Part shown: one piece after another, positions 9,038-17,847 of the stretch | Layout: every line of letters begins with the position of its first letter | How positions within the stretch are numbered: the stretch's first letter is position 1 | Assembly: GCA_958352885.1 (NCBI GenBank) | Contig: CATWQI010000002.1 | Span: 186,001-250,000 of the forward strand | From: an uncultured Duncaniella sp. | GTDB taxonomy: Bacteria > Bacteroidota > Bacteroidia > Bacteroidales > Muribaculaceae | DNA: 64,000 nucleotides | Direction: 5' to 3' | The notes under the pieces: model-generated | The model's input: only the letters and a program-made list of their open reading frames with translations | Told to the model about the DNA's origin: nothing | Databases searched by the model: none | Position numbers and translations under genes: made by a program

Positions 9038-9937
9038 TTAGTCTGCTGCAAGCTCGTCGGCTGATATGCGGTGCATGGTGAGCACAGTTTTGCCCTGTGA
9101 GTCTTTCATCACCACTTCGTTGGGAGCAGCCCCTTCGCTTGCTGTGGCTACCTCCTCAAGTGCTAGCAGGAATTTTTGTTCGGTCTCGATGTCGGGGCAC
9201 ATCATACGTGTGGTGGCAAGATTCTTGAATTCGATGCCGTTCTCCTTGTCAAGCACCACTGTCACGTCGCCGTTGAGCAGATTGCATCCGGCATTGCCGT
9301 GTATTTTGCATTCGTCCACATCAATCACGACCTTTACGTCGGCACTCGCAGGTACGCTGACACCGTTGATTGTGTCAACTTTCCAGGCTCCGTTGAGGAA
9401 TGACAGATTGCGTCTGCGCAGTTTTATAACTGTGCGACCGGTGGCATCCTTCAGCTCAAGGATGTCCTGAGTGGTAAAGGTATAGGCGGTCGCCGAGTCG
9501 AGAGCCTTGTTGATTGAAAATTCGTATGGCGCATCGGGACATGAGCGCAGAGTGGATATGAAAGCGCCGTTGGACTCTATGGCGGAGCCGTTTACTTTCC
9601 ATGAGCCGTTGAGGTAATTGCAGCCGTTGAAGCCTATTACCATGAGTGCGCCCTCGGTGTCGCCTATCGGCTCGAAATTCATTTTTGGATGATTGTCACC
9701 GTTGACGGTAACCTGCTCCCCGTTGACTTCAATTATAGACCATTCGCCCAGGAATGGTTCCGTCGGCGACGAGACCGGAGTGGCATTTGCTTCAGGAGTG
9801 GTGGTCGCTGTTACGGGAGTGGTTTTCACTGCGTTGCTGTCGGAGTTGACAGTGGTTCCTGTTTTCTTCATTATGTTACATCCGGTCATCAGGACCGATA
9901 TTGTCAGCGTAGATAGAAGTAATGATACATTTTTCAT
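9038..9937 (-). CDS. lipoprotein with two META (HslJ-like) domains
   Basis: 299 residues. Lipoprotein signal with Cys20 (LMTGCN), then a Thr/Ala/Pro-rich linker (about 25-60), then two META domains, each opening with a Trp-containing strand and carrying the family block GCN plus NLNG: one around residues 65-175 (GFNGCNYLNGSW) and one around 185-290 (GNAGCNLLNGDV). META domains occur in secreted HslJ-like proteins linked to stress and drug tolerance; biochemical function is unknown. It stands alone with its own putative promoter. Confidence 0.88.
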   Translation of the reverse strand: MKNVSLLLSTLTISVLMTGCNIMKKTGTTVNSDSNAVKTTPVTATTTPEANATPVSSPTEPFLGEWSIIEVNGEQVTVNGDNHPKMNFEPIGDTEGALMVIGFNGCNYLNGSWKVNGSAIESNGAFISTLRSCPDAPYEFSINKALDSATAYTFTTQDILELKDATGRTVIKLRRRNLSFLNGAWKVDTINGVSVPASADVKVVIDVDECKIHGNAGCNLLNGDVTVVLDKENGIEFKNLATTRMMCPDIETEQKFLLALEEVATASEGAAPNEVVMKDSQGKTVLTMHRISADELAAD

Positions 9938-10031
9938 AAGAGTAATGTTTTTTTCCGTAAGTCGGTTTTATGGATAGTTCTGAGAAAGAGCAATGATGAT
10001 TATTTAACACCTACGGAGGGCGGATTTATTC

Positions 10032-10040
10032 ACAAAAGTA
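10032..10040 (-). promoter_or_regulatory. -7 box for the META lipoprotein gene
   Basis: Minus strand reads TACTTTTGT, one base off the TAnnTTTGC consensus, giving a leader of about 90 bases before the ATG at 9937. No convincing -33 element was seen. Confidence 0.35.
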
Positions 10041-10103
10041 CTAATTTTTTTGTAAAACGCTGCCTTAGCCGTGAAAAATAGGGATTATACACAAAAAAAT
10101 GTG

Positions 10104-10112
10104 TATCTTTGC
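10104..10112 (+). promoter_or_regulatory. -7 promoter box for the dCMP deaminase gene
   Basis: TATCTTTGC, a full match to the Bacteroidota -7 consensus, 18 bases before the ATG at 10131. Its position rules out the earlier in-frame GTG at 10071, which would lie upstream of the transcript. Confidence 0.6.
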
Positions 10113-10130
10113 AATCTCAAAACAACCGAA

Positions 10131-10562
10131 ATGGATTACACCGGGAAGCAGACTTTGCTTGACAAACGTTATCTGAGAATGGCCCGTATCTGGGCGGAAA
10201 ATTCATACTGTGAGCGCCGCAAGGTCGGTGCGCTGATGGTGAAGGACCGGACAATCATATCTGACGGGTTTAATGGTACGCCCGCCGGATTTGAAAATGT
10301 CTGTGAGGACGAGAACGGTGTCACCAAGACCTATGTCCTTCATGCCGAAGCCAATGCCATCACAAAGGTAGCACGCTCCAACAATTCCAGTGACGGCTCT
10401 ACTCTCTATGTTACAGCATCGCCATGTCTTGACTGCGCCAAGCTCATCATTCAGGCGGGAATTACCAGGGTTGTATTCAATGAACTGTACCGCATCACCG
10501 ATGGAATAGACCTTCTCCGCCGGGCGGGCGTTGAATGCTGCCACTTTCCCGAGGTGGAGTGA
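10131..10562 (+). CDS. deoxycytidylate (dCMP) deaminase
   Basis: 143 residues from the chosen ATG. Zinc-dependent cytidine-deaminase fold that converts dCMP to dUMP, feeding thymidylate synthesis. Catalytic motif HAE at 71-73 (HAEANAI) and zinc cysteines Cys99 and Cys102 in PCLDC; the N-terminal KVGALMVKDRTIISDGFNG block is typical of dCMP deaminases (ComEB family). A longer reading frame opens at a GTG at 10071 but that codon lies upstream of the promoter box, so I start at 10131. The protease gene follows in the same direction and probably shares the transcript. Confidence 0.9.
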   Translation: MDYTGKQTLLDKRYLRMARIWAENSYCERRKVGALMVKDRTIISDGFNGTPAGFENVCEDENGVTKTYVLHAEANAITKVARSNNSSDGSTLYVTASPCLDCAKLIIQAGITRVVFNELYRITDGIDLLRRAGVECCHFPEVE

Positions 10563-10630
10563 CGCAGATATCTTCCCTGTGCAAAAATGTTATACTGAAT
10601 TGTCAAAAAGCTAATTCTGAACGAGTATCT

Positions 10631-12262
10631 ATGAATAACCGACTAAAAAACACCTCTGTCTGGGTGCCGCTTGCGCTTGCGGTAGCTCTTGTGGGGGGTA
10701 TGTGGATTGGTAAATCATTTCTTAACAATTCCGGCAAATGGGACTCCAAGGCAAAACTGGAGACCATAATGCGTATCATAGAAAACAATTATGTGGATGA
10801 CATCGATTCCGACAGCCTTCTTGAGGCATCTTTCCCAGGGCTTCTGTCACGTCTCGACCCCCATTCGGTCTATATTCCCGCACGTGACCTCCGTGGTGTA
10901 AACGAGGAGCTTGAAGGTTCGTTCTCAGGCATAGGGATATCTTTCAATCTGCTGAATGACACAATCAATGTGCTTGAGGTCATCTCGGGCGGTCCATCAG
11001 AGAAGGTAGGTCTCCTGCCGGGCGACCGTATAGTCACCATAAACGATTCTGTCGTGGCAGGCATGGGATGGTCAGATGTCAAGGTGCGCAGTTCGCTCCG
11101 TGGAGAAAAGGGTACTGTGGTCAAGCTCGGTATCAAGCGTCCCACGTCCAAGAACATTCTTGAGTTCGAGGTGACCCGCGGAGACATTCCGGTTACTTCC
11201 ATTGATGCGGCATATCTCATCCGCCCCGGGGTCGGCTATGTCAAGATAAATAAGTTTGGCGCGTCTACTTACAGCGAGTTCCTTAATTCGATGGTATCGC
11301 TTATCGCTGACGGTGCCGAGAAATTCATCATTGACCTGCGTGGAAACGGCGGCGGCTTCATGGAGCCCGCAGTACTTATGGCGAATGAGTTCCTTCCAGG
11401 CGGCTCTCCGATAGTTTCGATGAAGGGAAAGACAACTCGTGACACCTCTCCGACACTTAGTGACGGTTCGGGCACATTCCGAGACCTGGAACTTGTGGTG
11501 CTTCTTGATGAGATATCTGCCAGTGCAAGTGAGATTTTTGCCGGAGCTATCCAGGATAATGACCGTGGGCTCGTTATAGGTCGCCGTTCGTTTGGAAAGG
11601 GGCTGGTGCAGAACCAGATGGAGCTGCCTGACAGCAGTGCTATCCGTCTCACCATAGCACGCTATTATACACCTTCGGGCCGTTGCATACAGAAAACCTA
11701 CGCTCCCGGCACGGATTATGACCGTGACATCATAAACCGTTACGAGCACGGTGAGTTCTACAATGTGGATTCAATTAAGCTTAACAAGGATTTGGCGTTT
11801 ACCACCCTGCATGGCAGGACTGTGTATGGAGGAGGCGGTATTATGCCGGATCTGTTTGTCCCGAACGACACCACCGGAGTTACCTCCTATTATCTTAATG
11901 TCCTCAATGCCGGACTAATACAGAAATATACATTCGACTATACCGACCGTAACCGCCAGCGTCTTTCGGCAGGCAAGACTACTGACGAGCTATTGTCCAT
12001 GCTCCCGGATGATGACACGCTCCTTCAGGATTTTGTGTCATACTCGCAGAAGGCAGGTATTGCTCCACGTTGGTATTATATAAACATTTCACGCGATTTG
12101 ATTGTTAACTCTCTGAAAGCCATGATAGCCCGTAATGTGCTTGGGGTACAGGGATACTTCGAGGTATACAATGAGACTGACCCGACAGTTATGACTGCTG
12201 TGGAAGCATTCTCGACAGGCAAGACGGCTTTTCCAATCGTAGGGGAGGCCCCTAATAAATGA
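10631..12262 (+). CDS. C-terminal processing peptidase (S41 family, CtpA/Prc-like)
   Basis: 543 residues from the chosen ATG. An N-terminal signal anchor (about 11-29) is followed by a PDZ domain (about 94-170, with GIGISF and GDRIVTIND) and the S41 catalytic domain with Ser300 in SASASEIFAGA and Lys323 in FGKGLVQ, forming the Ser-Lys dyad. Such proteases act in the periplasm, trimming or degrading envelope proteins from the C-terminus. The frame extends 32 codons further 5', but that part lacks signal-peptide character and overlaps the deaminase, so the ATG at 10631 is preferred. About 200 residues follow the dyad, as in other Bacteroidetes members. Confidence 0.92.
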   Translation: MNNRLKNTSVWVPLALAVALVGGMWIGKSFLNNSGKWDSKAKLETIMRIIENNYVDDIDSDSLLEASFPGLLSRLDPHSVYIPARDLRGVNEELEGSFSGIGISFNLLNDTINVLEVISGGPSEKVGLLPGDRIVTINDSVVAGMGWSDVKVRSSLRGEKGTVVKLGIKRPTSKNILEFEVTRGDIPVTSIDAAYLIRPGVGYVKINKFGASTYSEFLNSMVSLIADGAEKFIIDLRGNGGGFMEPAVLMANEFLPGGSPIVSMKGKTTRDTSPTLSDGSGTFRDLELVVLLDEISASASEIFAGAIQDNDRGLVIGRRSFGKGLVQNQMELPDSSAIRLTIARYYTPSGRCIQKTYAPGTDYDRDIINRYEHGEFYNVDSIKLNKDLAFTTLHGRTVYGGGGIMPDLFVPNDTTGVTSYYLNVLNAGLIQKYTFDYTDRNRQRLSAGKTTDELLSMLPDDDTLLQDFVSYSQKAGIAPRWYYINISRDLIVNSLKAMIARNVLGVQGYFEVYNETDPTVMTAVEAFSTGKTAFPIVGEAPNK

Positions 12263-12268
12263 CAATCA

Positions 12269-12814
12269 ATGAAGAAAGAAGAAATACGAGGACGTATAAA
12301 GGCACGTAAGACCCTCCTTTCGGATGAGGAGAAACTTTCTGCTGCGCGGCGTGTGTTCAGCTTGCTTGAACGCACAGCGGATTTCATGCTTGCTGACCGC
12401 ATACTCATGTATCACTCACTCCCTGACGAGCTTTCCACGCTTGAGTTTATCAAAAAGTGGAGTTCTCGCAAGCATTTTTACCTGCCTCGTGTTAATGGCG
12501 TAAATCTTGAGATACTCCCTTACGATGAGTCCAGGCTTGCGCTCGGGGCATTCCATATAGAGGAGCCTACCGGTTCCGACACTTCGTCAATTGATGATAT
12601 CGAGCTTATCGTTGTTCCTGCTGTGGCATACGACCGTGCCGGTAACCGTGTGGGAAGAGGTAAGGGCTATTATGACCGGCTGCTTTCAGGCAGCAAGTCC
12701 CGTAAAGTTGGCGTTGCTTATGATTTTCAGCTCGTTGACGGGATTGAAGCTGACCCGCATGATGTGCGTGTTGATGTTGTCATAACCGAGTCTCACCATT
12801 ATATTATAAGATAA
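12269..12814 (+). CDS. 5-formyltetrahydrofolate cyclo-ligase
   Basis: 181 residues. Converts 5-formyl-THF to 5,10-methenyl-THF with ATP. The signature GRGKGYYDR is at 129-137, with PAVAYDRAGNRVGRG before it, and the N-terminal basic IRGRIKARK segment is typical. It starts six bases after the protease stop, so it belongs to the same rightward transcript as the deaminase and the protease; dCMP deaminase and folate one-carbon metabolism both serve thymidylate supply. Confidence 0.92.
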   Translation: MKKEEIRGRIKARKTLLSDEEKLSAARRVFSLLERTADFMLADRILMYHSLPDELSTLEFIKKWSSRKHFYLPRVNGVNLEILPYDESRLALGAFHIEEPTGSDTSSIDDIELIVVPAVAYDRAGNRVGRGKGYYDRLLSGSKSRKVGVAYDFQLVDGIEADPHDVRVDVVITESHHYIIR

Positions 12815-12840
12815 CCTATAATAATAGGATGGCATTCAGA

Positions 12841-13725
12841 TCATTTGTCGGTCTGTGAGCGTTTGCGTTCTATCAGCTTGTCAATCGGGGCTTTTATGAT
12901 GCATCCGGCTTTGCATCCTGTCGCTTCAGCGGCTTTGCGGAGCTGGGGTTGGAAATGCTGGGCTATCGAACCTGTAAAATTGACAGGTATGGAGTCGAAA
13001 TCGGCGATGAAGTCATATGGCTCATCTCGATAAAGACACACGTTCCGCCTGAAAAAACTTTCGAACTCGCCGGTCACGAAGTTGTCTATCTCTTCGATAT
13101 CAATGTTGGCTGAAAGGAATGGAGCGAACGAGGCGAGAAATGCCCGTGAACGTTTTCCTCTGTATACCTCCTCGATTATATCTTCCGGGCGTAGATTAGG
13201 ATAGTGCTCTGAAAAGCGGTGACGCACCTCCGCCGAGAACTGGCGTTTAAGTATTCCCCCGAGTAGTTTGCAGCCAAGCACAGCCCCGCTCCCTTCATCT
13301 CCCAATATGAATCCCAACGGCGAGACATTTGCCACTATTTTCGCCCCGTCGTATAGACAGGAGTTTGAGCCTGTCCCTAATATGGCGGCAATCCCGGGAG
13401 TGTCTCCGCAAAGGGCTCGTGCTGCCGCCAGCATGTCGCTCGCCACCTCACACTCGGCGTTGCCGAACACTTTATGCAATTCATCACGCACACGTGTGCA
13501 TGCCGTGTCAGACCCGCACCCTGCTCCGTAAAATTCAATGCGACCTATCTCTTCCGCATACGTCATGAGATTTCCGGTGCCATTGCGGACTATGGCTTCA
13601 AGGTCGCCGTCGACCGATGATACGGCATTATAACCTGCTGTGGTGGTACGTAAGTTGACCTTCCCTGAGCGGTCAAGGAGCACCCAGTCTATTTTAGTGC
13701 TCCCGCAGTCAGCTATTATTATCAT
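12841..13725 (-). CDS. BadF/BadG/BcrA-type amino-sugar kinase (GlcNAc or MurNAc kinase-like)
   Basis: 294 residues, ASKHA-fold kinase. Phosphate-binding motifs are DCGSTK (6-11), GTGSNS (117-122) and GDEGSG (142-147), the layout of the N-acetylglucosamine kinase branch of the BadF family, which includes the MurNAc kinase MurK of Tannerella forsythia. Its ATG overlaps the stop of the NamZ gene by four bases (ATGA), so the two are translationally coupled. NamZ releases MurNAc, so MurNAc (or GlcNAc) is the most economical substrate guess; this is inference from context. No MurQ etherase gene is visible in the window. Confidence 0.85.
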   Translation of the reverse strand: MIIIADCGSTKIDWVLLDRSGKVNLRTTTAGYNAVSSVDGDLEAIVRNGTGNLMTYAEEIGRIEFYGAGCGSDTACTRVRDELHKVFGNAECEVASDMLAAARALCGDTPGIAAILGTGSNSCLYDGAKIVANVSPLGFILGDEGSGAVLGCKLLGGILKRQFSAEVRHRFSEHYPNLRPEDIIEEVYRGKRSRAFLASFAPFLSANIDIEEIDNFVTGEFESFFRRNVCLYRDEPYDFIADFDSIPVNFTGSIAQHFQPQLRKAAEATGCKAGCIIKAPIDKLIERKRSQTDK

Positions 13726-15044
13726 TTGTAGAGTTCGTATTTAGCTTTGGTCTGTTTCCAGTTGTTTACATCCTTGTCCCAGTATTCTTTCATGTCTGCT
13801 ACTTTGTAGCTTTTGCCGAACATCTTTCGTATGTTGGTGCTTCCGGTCACCTTGTCAAACATGCTCAGGCGGCTCTGCGTGGCGGAGGCAAAGGCTTTCT
13901 TTGCCGGATTCATTGCGGCAAGCTCCTGCATGATGTAGAACTGTATCAGAGAGAGAGGAGCGGCTTCAGGGTCTGTGATATATACTTCCACGCCTGAGAG
14001 ATTTTCCCCTTTATACAACGCATAGAATGGCTTGTAATGGATAGGACGGAACGCTACGCCTGGTATGGAAAGTCCGTTGAGATTATCCGAGAGCTTCTGG
14101 GCGTTAATCCATGTGGCACCGGCGAGTTTGAACGGCAGTGTATAGCCGACTCCGATTGACACGTAGTCGAGCTCGCCCATTATGCCGGTCGCCGGATAGA
14201 ACAATGCGGTTTCCGGAGTGGGGATATGGGGAGAGGGGAGTACCCATGGCATTCCGGTGTCACTGAATGTCATGTTGCGTCTCCACCCCTTCATGGGTAC
14301 TACAGTCAGGTTGGCTTTCACACCTCCGCTCAGCATCCCTTCGCCGTTGAGCAGGCGTGCGAGTTCTCCGGGGGTAAGCCCGTAAATATATGGAATCGGG
14401 TATTGGCTCACGAATGAGAAACATCCGCTCTCAACATTGCAACCTTCCACCTTGTTGCCACCGAGTGGGTCAGGGCGGTCAAGCACCATGAATTCCTTCC
14501 CGTTTTCGGCTGCCGCTTCCATGGCTTTTCCCATGGTGGAGATGAATGTGTAGCTGCGGCATCCTATATCCTGGATGTCATAAACAAGGACATCGACGTT
14601 TTTCAGCATTTCAGCTGTCGGTTTCTTTGTCTTACCGTGGAGGGAATATACTTTGACACCGGTTTTGGCATCAACTTCGTTGGCTACGGATGCGCCTGCC
14701 ACATAGTCGCCTCTCACACCGTGTTCGGGGGCGAACAAGGCTGTCAGTTCCACTCCGGGGGCTTCGTGAAGTATGTCGATGGTCGATTTGAGGGAGTTGT
14801 CGATACCTGTGGGATTGGTGATAAGTCCCACACGCTTCCCTTTTAGCCGGGCAAAATTCTCCTCGGCAAGCACCTCTATTCCTGGCATAACCGATGCTTC
14901 GGTGTTCAATGTCTGTCTGCCAGGCTCATTTCCGGGGCTATTAGAGGCATTGTCTGCTGATACTGTCCTGTCCGTGCTGTTTCCGTTGCAGCTCATTGTG
15001 GCTGCAAGCAGGAGTCCTAATAGTATATTTGTCATTGTTTTCAT
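13722..15044 (-). CDS. namZ: NamZ-type exo-beta-N-acetylmuramidase lipoprotein (DUF1343, GH171)
   Basis: 440 residues from the chosen ATG at 15044; an ATG four codons earlier gives a less typical signal sequence. Lipoprotein signal ends LLLAATMSC. DUF1343 family blocks are present: GLITNPTGID, LFAPEHGVRGDY, VYDIQDIGCRSYTF and DRPDPLGG. The founding member is NamZ of Bacillus subtilis, which removes single MurNAc residues from the non-reducing end of peptidoglycan chains, and Tannerella has homologues beside its MurNAc kinase and transporter. Here it lies between an AmpG-like carrier and a BadF kinase, which supports the same role. Confidence 0.9.
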   Translation of the reverse strand: MKTMTNILLGLLLAATMSCNGNSTDRTVSADNASNSPGNEPGRQTLNTEASVMPGIEVLAEENFARLKGKRVGLITNPTGIDNSLKSTIDILHEAPGVELTALFAPEHGVRGDYVAGASVANEVDAKTGVKVYSLHGKTKKPTAEMLKNVDVLVYDIQDIGCRSYTFISTMGKAMEAAAENGKEFMVLDRPDPLGGNKVEGCNVESGCFSFVSQYPIPYIYGLTPGELARLLNGEGMLSGGVKANLTVVPMKGWRRNMTFSDTGMPWVLPSPHIPTPETALFYPATGIMGELDYVSIGVGYTLPFKLAGATWINAQKLSDNLNGLSIPGVAFRPIHYKPFYALYKGENLSGVEVYITDPEAAPLSLIQFYIMQELAAMNPAKKAFASATQSRLSMFDKVTGSTNIRKMFGKSYKVADMKEYWDKDVNNWKQTKAKYELYK

Positions 15045-15125
15045 TGAGGCAAACATTTGGTTCTAAGAGATAAAACATGCTCACGAATCCAAATGCCGGT
15101 ACGTCGGTTGAATATTTATCGAAAT

Positions 15126-16451
15126 TTAACTGTCCGCGCTCTCCGCCACTCTCTCTTTTTTCCCGAATGCCGGGTCGACCTTCAGAAGATATGTCACACC
15201 GATAGTGGCTACGCAGCATAGCATGGTCCAGATGAAGAAACTCCGGTAACCTATGGTTTCCTGAATCCATCCGGCAGCCATGCCCGGCAGCATCATCCCC
15301 AAAGCCATGAAGCCGGTGCAGATGCTGTAATGTGCGGTGCGGTGTTTCCCCTCGGAAAAATATATGAGGTAGAGCATATAGGCTGTGAATCCGAATCCGT
15401 AGCCGAACTGCTCTATGAACACGCAAATGATTATCGAGAGAAGAGAGGGGTCTGTGGCAAAACTGAGATATACGAAGGTCAGGCAGGTCAGTGACATGCT
15501 CCACGCCATAGGCTTGAGCCATTTCCTTAGACCGCCGATGGCAGCGACAATTCCTCCTATGATGCCGCCTACGGTGAGTCCGATAATCCCAACGGTACCA
15601 TATACGAGACCGACCTCACTGGTGCTTAGTCCCAGGCCGCCGGCGCTTACAGGGTCAAGCAGGAAGGGATTGATGAGCTTGACAAGCTGAGCTTCGGGCA
15701 GGCGATATAGCAGCATGAAGATTATGGCTGTAACCACTTGCTTTTTCCTGAAAAATGCAACGAACACATTGATGAATTCCCGCCATATCTCACCTTTGTG
15801 CTGCGGCTCCGGAGCCGGTCTTTCGACCTTTGGCAACGCCCATGAATGATATATGGCGAAACCGAGGAACAGGGTACTCATGATGCCGAATACGATTGCC
15901 CATGACAGAGGGATGTTCCCTGTGCTATCCTCAAGCTGACCGGCGACTATCACAAGCACTCCCTGGCTCATCACTGTGGCGATGCGGTAAAATGTAGAAC
16001 GTATCCCTACATACAGTGACTGCTCATGCTCTGTAAGAGCCAGCATATAGTATCCGTCGGCTGCTATGTCGTGCGTGGCGGAGGTGAACGCCACTAACCA
16101 GAATATTGCCAGCGTTAGCTGGAAAAACAACGATGTGGGAAGGGTGAAGGCAATCCCTGCGAATCCGACCGCTATGAGCCATTGCATTGCTATGGTCCAT
16201 CTGCGTTTTGTGCCTATTATATCCACAAACGGGCTCCAGAACGGTTTGATGACCCAGGGCAGATAAAGCCATCCGGTATAGAGTGCTATGTCAGTGTTTG
16301 AAATGCCGAGCCGCTTGTACATTATCACCGACAGCGTCATCACCGCAACGTAGGGTAGACCCTGTGCGAAGTATAGTGTGGGTATCCAGAACCATGGATT
16401 CCTTCGTTTTCCTGTTCTGACATTCCTTGTCATGGTATTGTTATCAGTCAT
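15126..16451 (-). CDS. MFS transporter, AmpG/muropeptide permease-like
   Basis: 441 residues with about twelve hydrophobic segments, opening RRNPWFWIPTLYFAQGLPY. That opening and the LYTGWLYLPWVIKPFWSPFVD block are typical of the AmpG branch of the major facilitator superfamily, which brings anhydro-muropeptides or disaccharides from cell-wall turnover into the cytoplasm. The gene is 14 bases after the SpoIID-like gene and 81 bases before namZ, within one operon. The cargo could be a muropeptide, GlcNAc-anhydroMurNAc or MurNAc; sequence cannot decide. Confidence 0.85.
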   Translation of the reverse strand: MTDNNTMTRNVRTGKRRNPWFWIPTLYFAQGLPYVAVMTLSVIMYKRLGISNTDIALYTGWLYLPWVIKPFWSPFVDIIGTKRRWTIAMQWLIAVGFAGIAFTLPTSLFFQLTLAIFWLVAFTSATHDIAADGYYMLALTEHEQSLYVGIRSTFYRIATVMSQGVLVIVAGQLEDSTGNIPLSWAIVFGIMSTLFLGFAIYHSWALPKVERPAPEPQHKGEIWREFINVFVAFFRKKQVVTAIIFMLLYRLPEAQLVKLINPFLLDPVSAGGLGLSTSEVGLVYGTVGIIGLTVGGIIGGIVAAIGGLRKWLKPMAWSMSLTCLTFVYLSFATDPSLLSIIICVFIEQFGYGFGFTAYMLYLIYFSEGKHRTAHYSICTGFMALGMMLPGMAAGWIQETIGYRSFFIWTMLCCVATIGVTYLLKVDPAFGKKERVAESADS

Positions 16452-16465
16452 ACGTATTCGGTTTA

Positions 16466-17806
16466 TCAGTATAGTTTCGACAGTGTCGCTCCCGGGTAAT
16501 AGTGGGTGAGGATTTCATTGTAGCGGTATCCTTTGTCGCCCATTATTGCCGCCCCGATTTGGCAGAGCCCCACACCATGTCCCCATCCGGCGCCGTGGAG
16601 TGTGAAGCTGCCGGGTATACCGTTAGGGTCAATGTCGTTGCGCTCCACCACGAATGCCGAGCTGTAAAGATGGCTGTCAGAGAGCGTGCGGCGTATCATC
16701 AGTTCCTTCCCAATCTCAATCTCACCCTTGGTGCCTGTGATGAGGAGGCGGTATATGCGTCCGGAAGTGCCGCGTGCGAGTGGTCGGATATCAGTTATGT
16801 CACCCAAATCAAGTTCCAGACGGGAGTTTATGAGCGATTTGATTTTCTCGCGGCTAATAGTTTCTTCCCAGCGGTAGAAATCGGCGGTTTCCCTGTCATA
16901 GTTGTTCAGCACCTGCGAGAGTATGCGGGCATCGGACGTGTTACAGAAAGCACGTGGACTTCCGAGAATCCATTCTCTGGCGTTCTCTTCTATTGTCAGG
17001 TCCGGATACTCCAGTTCATCCACACCGTCGCGTCCGGCTTGGAGATATGGCTTGGGAGTGTCATCCCAGCAATTCTCGAATTTCTCAAACACCCCTCCGC
17101 AGCATTTCGAGAATCGGGCATCGCAAAGTTCCCCATCGAAAGTAAGGACCTCTCCCCGTGTGTCGGCTACCGCACCTGCCGCAACCGGTGTGGAGACTCT
17201 TGAGATTCCCTGGTAGCGTTGGCAATGGTCATCGGCGCATACGTCGAAATCCCGGTGGTCTTCATGGTCCCAAAATCTTATGATTGGCTCAAAACCGCTT
17301 GGCTTTCGCATGCCGGATATGGGTAGGCCTCTACTGTTATCTTTGCTTGCTTTCCCCCTGTTTTCCATCTGTGCAAGCACCCAGCTGCGTGAAATCACCG
17401 CATGCGCCCTCAGCAAAGGCAATGACGATGTGGAATTCATCTCGCTTGAAATGACACTAACAAGGTAATCCTCGATTCCCACCACATTGATTACCCTAAC
17501 CTTGCCGTCAATCGGTTTAAGCAGCAGGGAGCCTCTGAATCTCTGATTCTCCTGCCGTTCCCAATGGAAATTTACACCTATCGTCACTCCCTCAATCTCA
17601 AAACTGTCACCGATAAGTGATGTCGGGGTGAATTCAAGCGATGTGTATGACGTCTCTCCCCATACGAGGGAGAGACCTGAATCTGAGATGTGTACCTCAT
17701 GACTTCCGGTAACAACGTGCTCGTCGGCGGTGGAATATATTCCGGTAAGGGTAAACCTTATGCTTTCGGCTGAAAGGATGCCTACTTTTACTTGTGGCTC
17801 ACTCAT
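16466..17806 (-). CDS. SpoIID/LytB domain protein
   Basis: 446 residues. SpoIID domain with the conserved catalytic-type Glu122 in ISSEM, then SSLPLLRAHAVISRSW, and a C-terminal GAGWGHGVGLCQIGA block. SpoIID of sporeformers is a lytic transglycosylase that cuts glycan strands lacking stem peptides, generating GlcNAc-anhydroMurNAc, and needs an amidase to act first. An amidase is the first gene of this operon. Oddly no signal peptide is visible: the protein starts MSEPQVKVGILS, and no earlier in-frame start exists in the 41-base gap. Either it works in the cytoplasm on imported chains or it is exported by another route. Confidence 0.87.
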   Translation of the reverse strand: MSEPQVKVGILSAESIRFTLTGIYSTADEHVVTGSHEVHISDSGLSLVWGETSYTSLEFTPTSLIGDSFEIEGVTIGVNFHWERQENQRFRGSLLLKPIDGKVRVINVVGIEDYLVSVISSEMNSTSSLPLLRAHAVISRSWVLAQMENRGKASKDNSRGLPISGMRKPSGFEPIIRFWDHEDHRDFDVCADDHCQRYQGISRVSTPVAAGAVADTRGEVLTFDGELCDARFSKCCGGVFEKFENCWDDTPKPYLQAGRDGVDELEYPDLTIEENAREWILGSPRAFCNTSDARILSQVLNNYDRETADFYRWEETISREKIKSLINSRLELDLGDITDIRPLARGTSGRIYRLLITGTKGEIEIGKELMIRRTLSDSHLYSSAFVVERNDIDPNGIPGSFTLHGAGWGHGVGLCQIGAAIMGDKGYRYNEILTHYYPGATLSKLY

Positions 17807-17847
17807 AGTCTGATGGTGCTGATTGGTTAAATATGGATTGGGATGGA

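Noticed and set aside
10071..10130. GTG start giving a 20-residue longer dCMP deaminase
   Set aside because: The -7 promoter box lies between this GTG and the ATG at 10131.
12813..12830. CCTATAATAATAGG palindrome between converging genes
   Set aside because: Five-pair A/T-rich stem is too weak to call a terminator.
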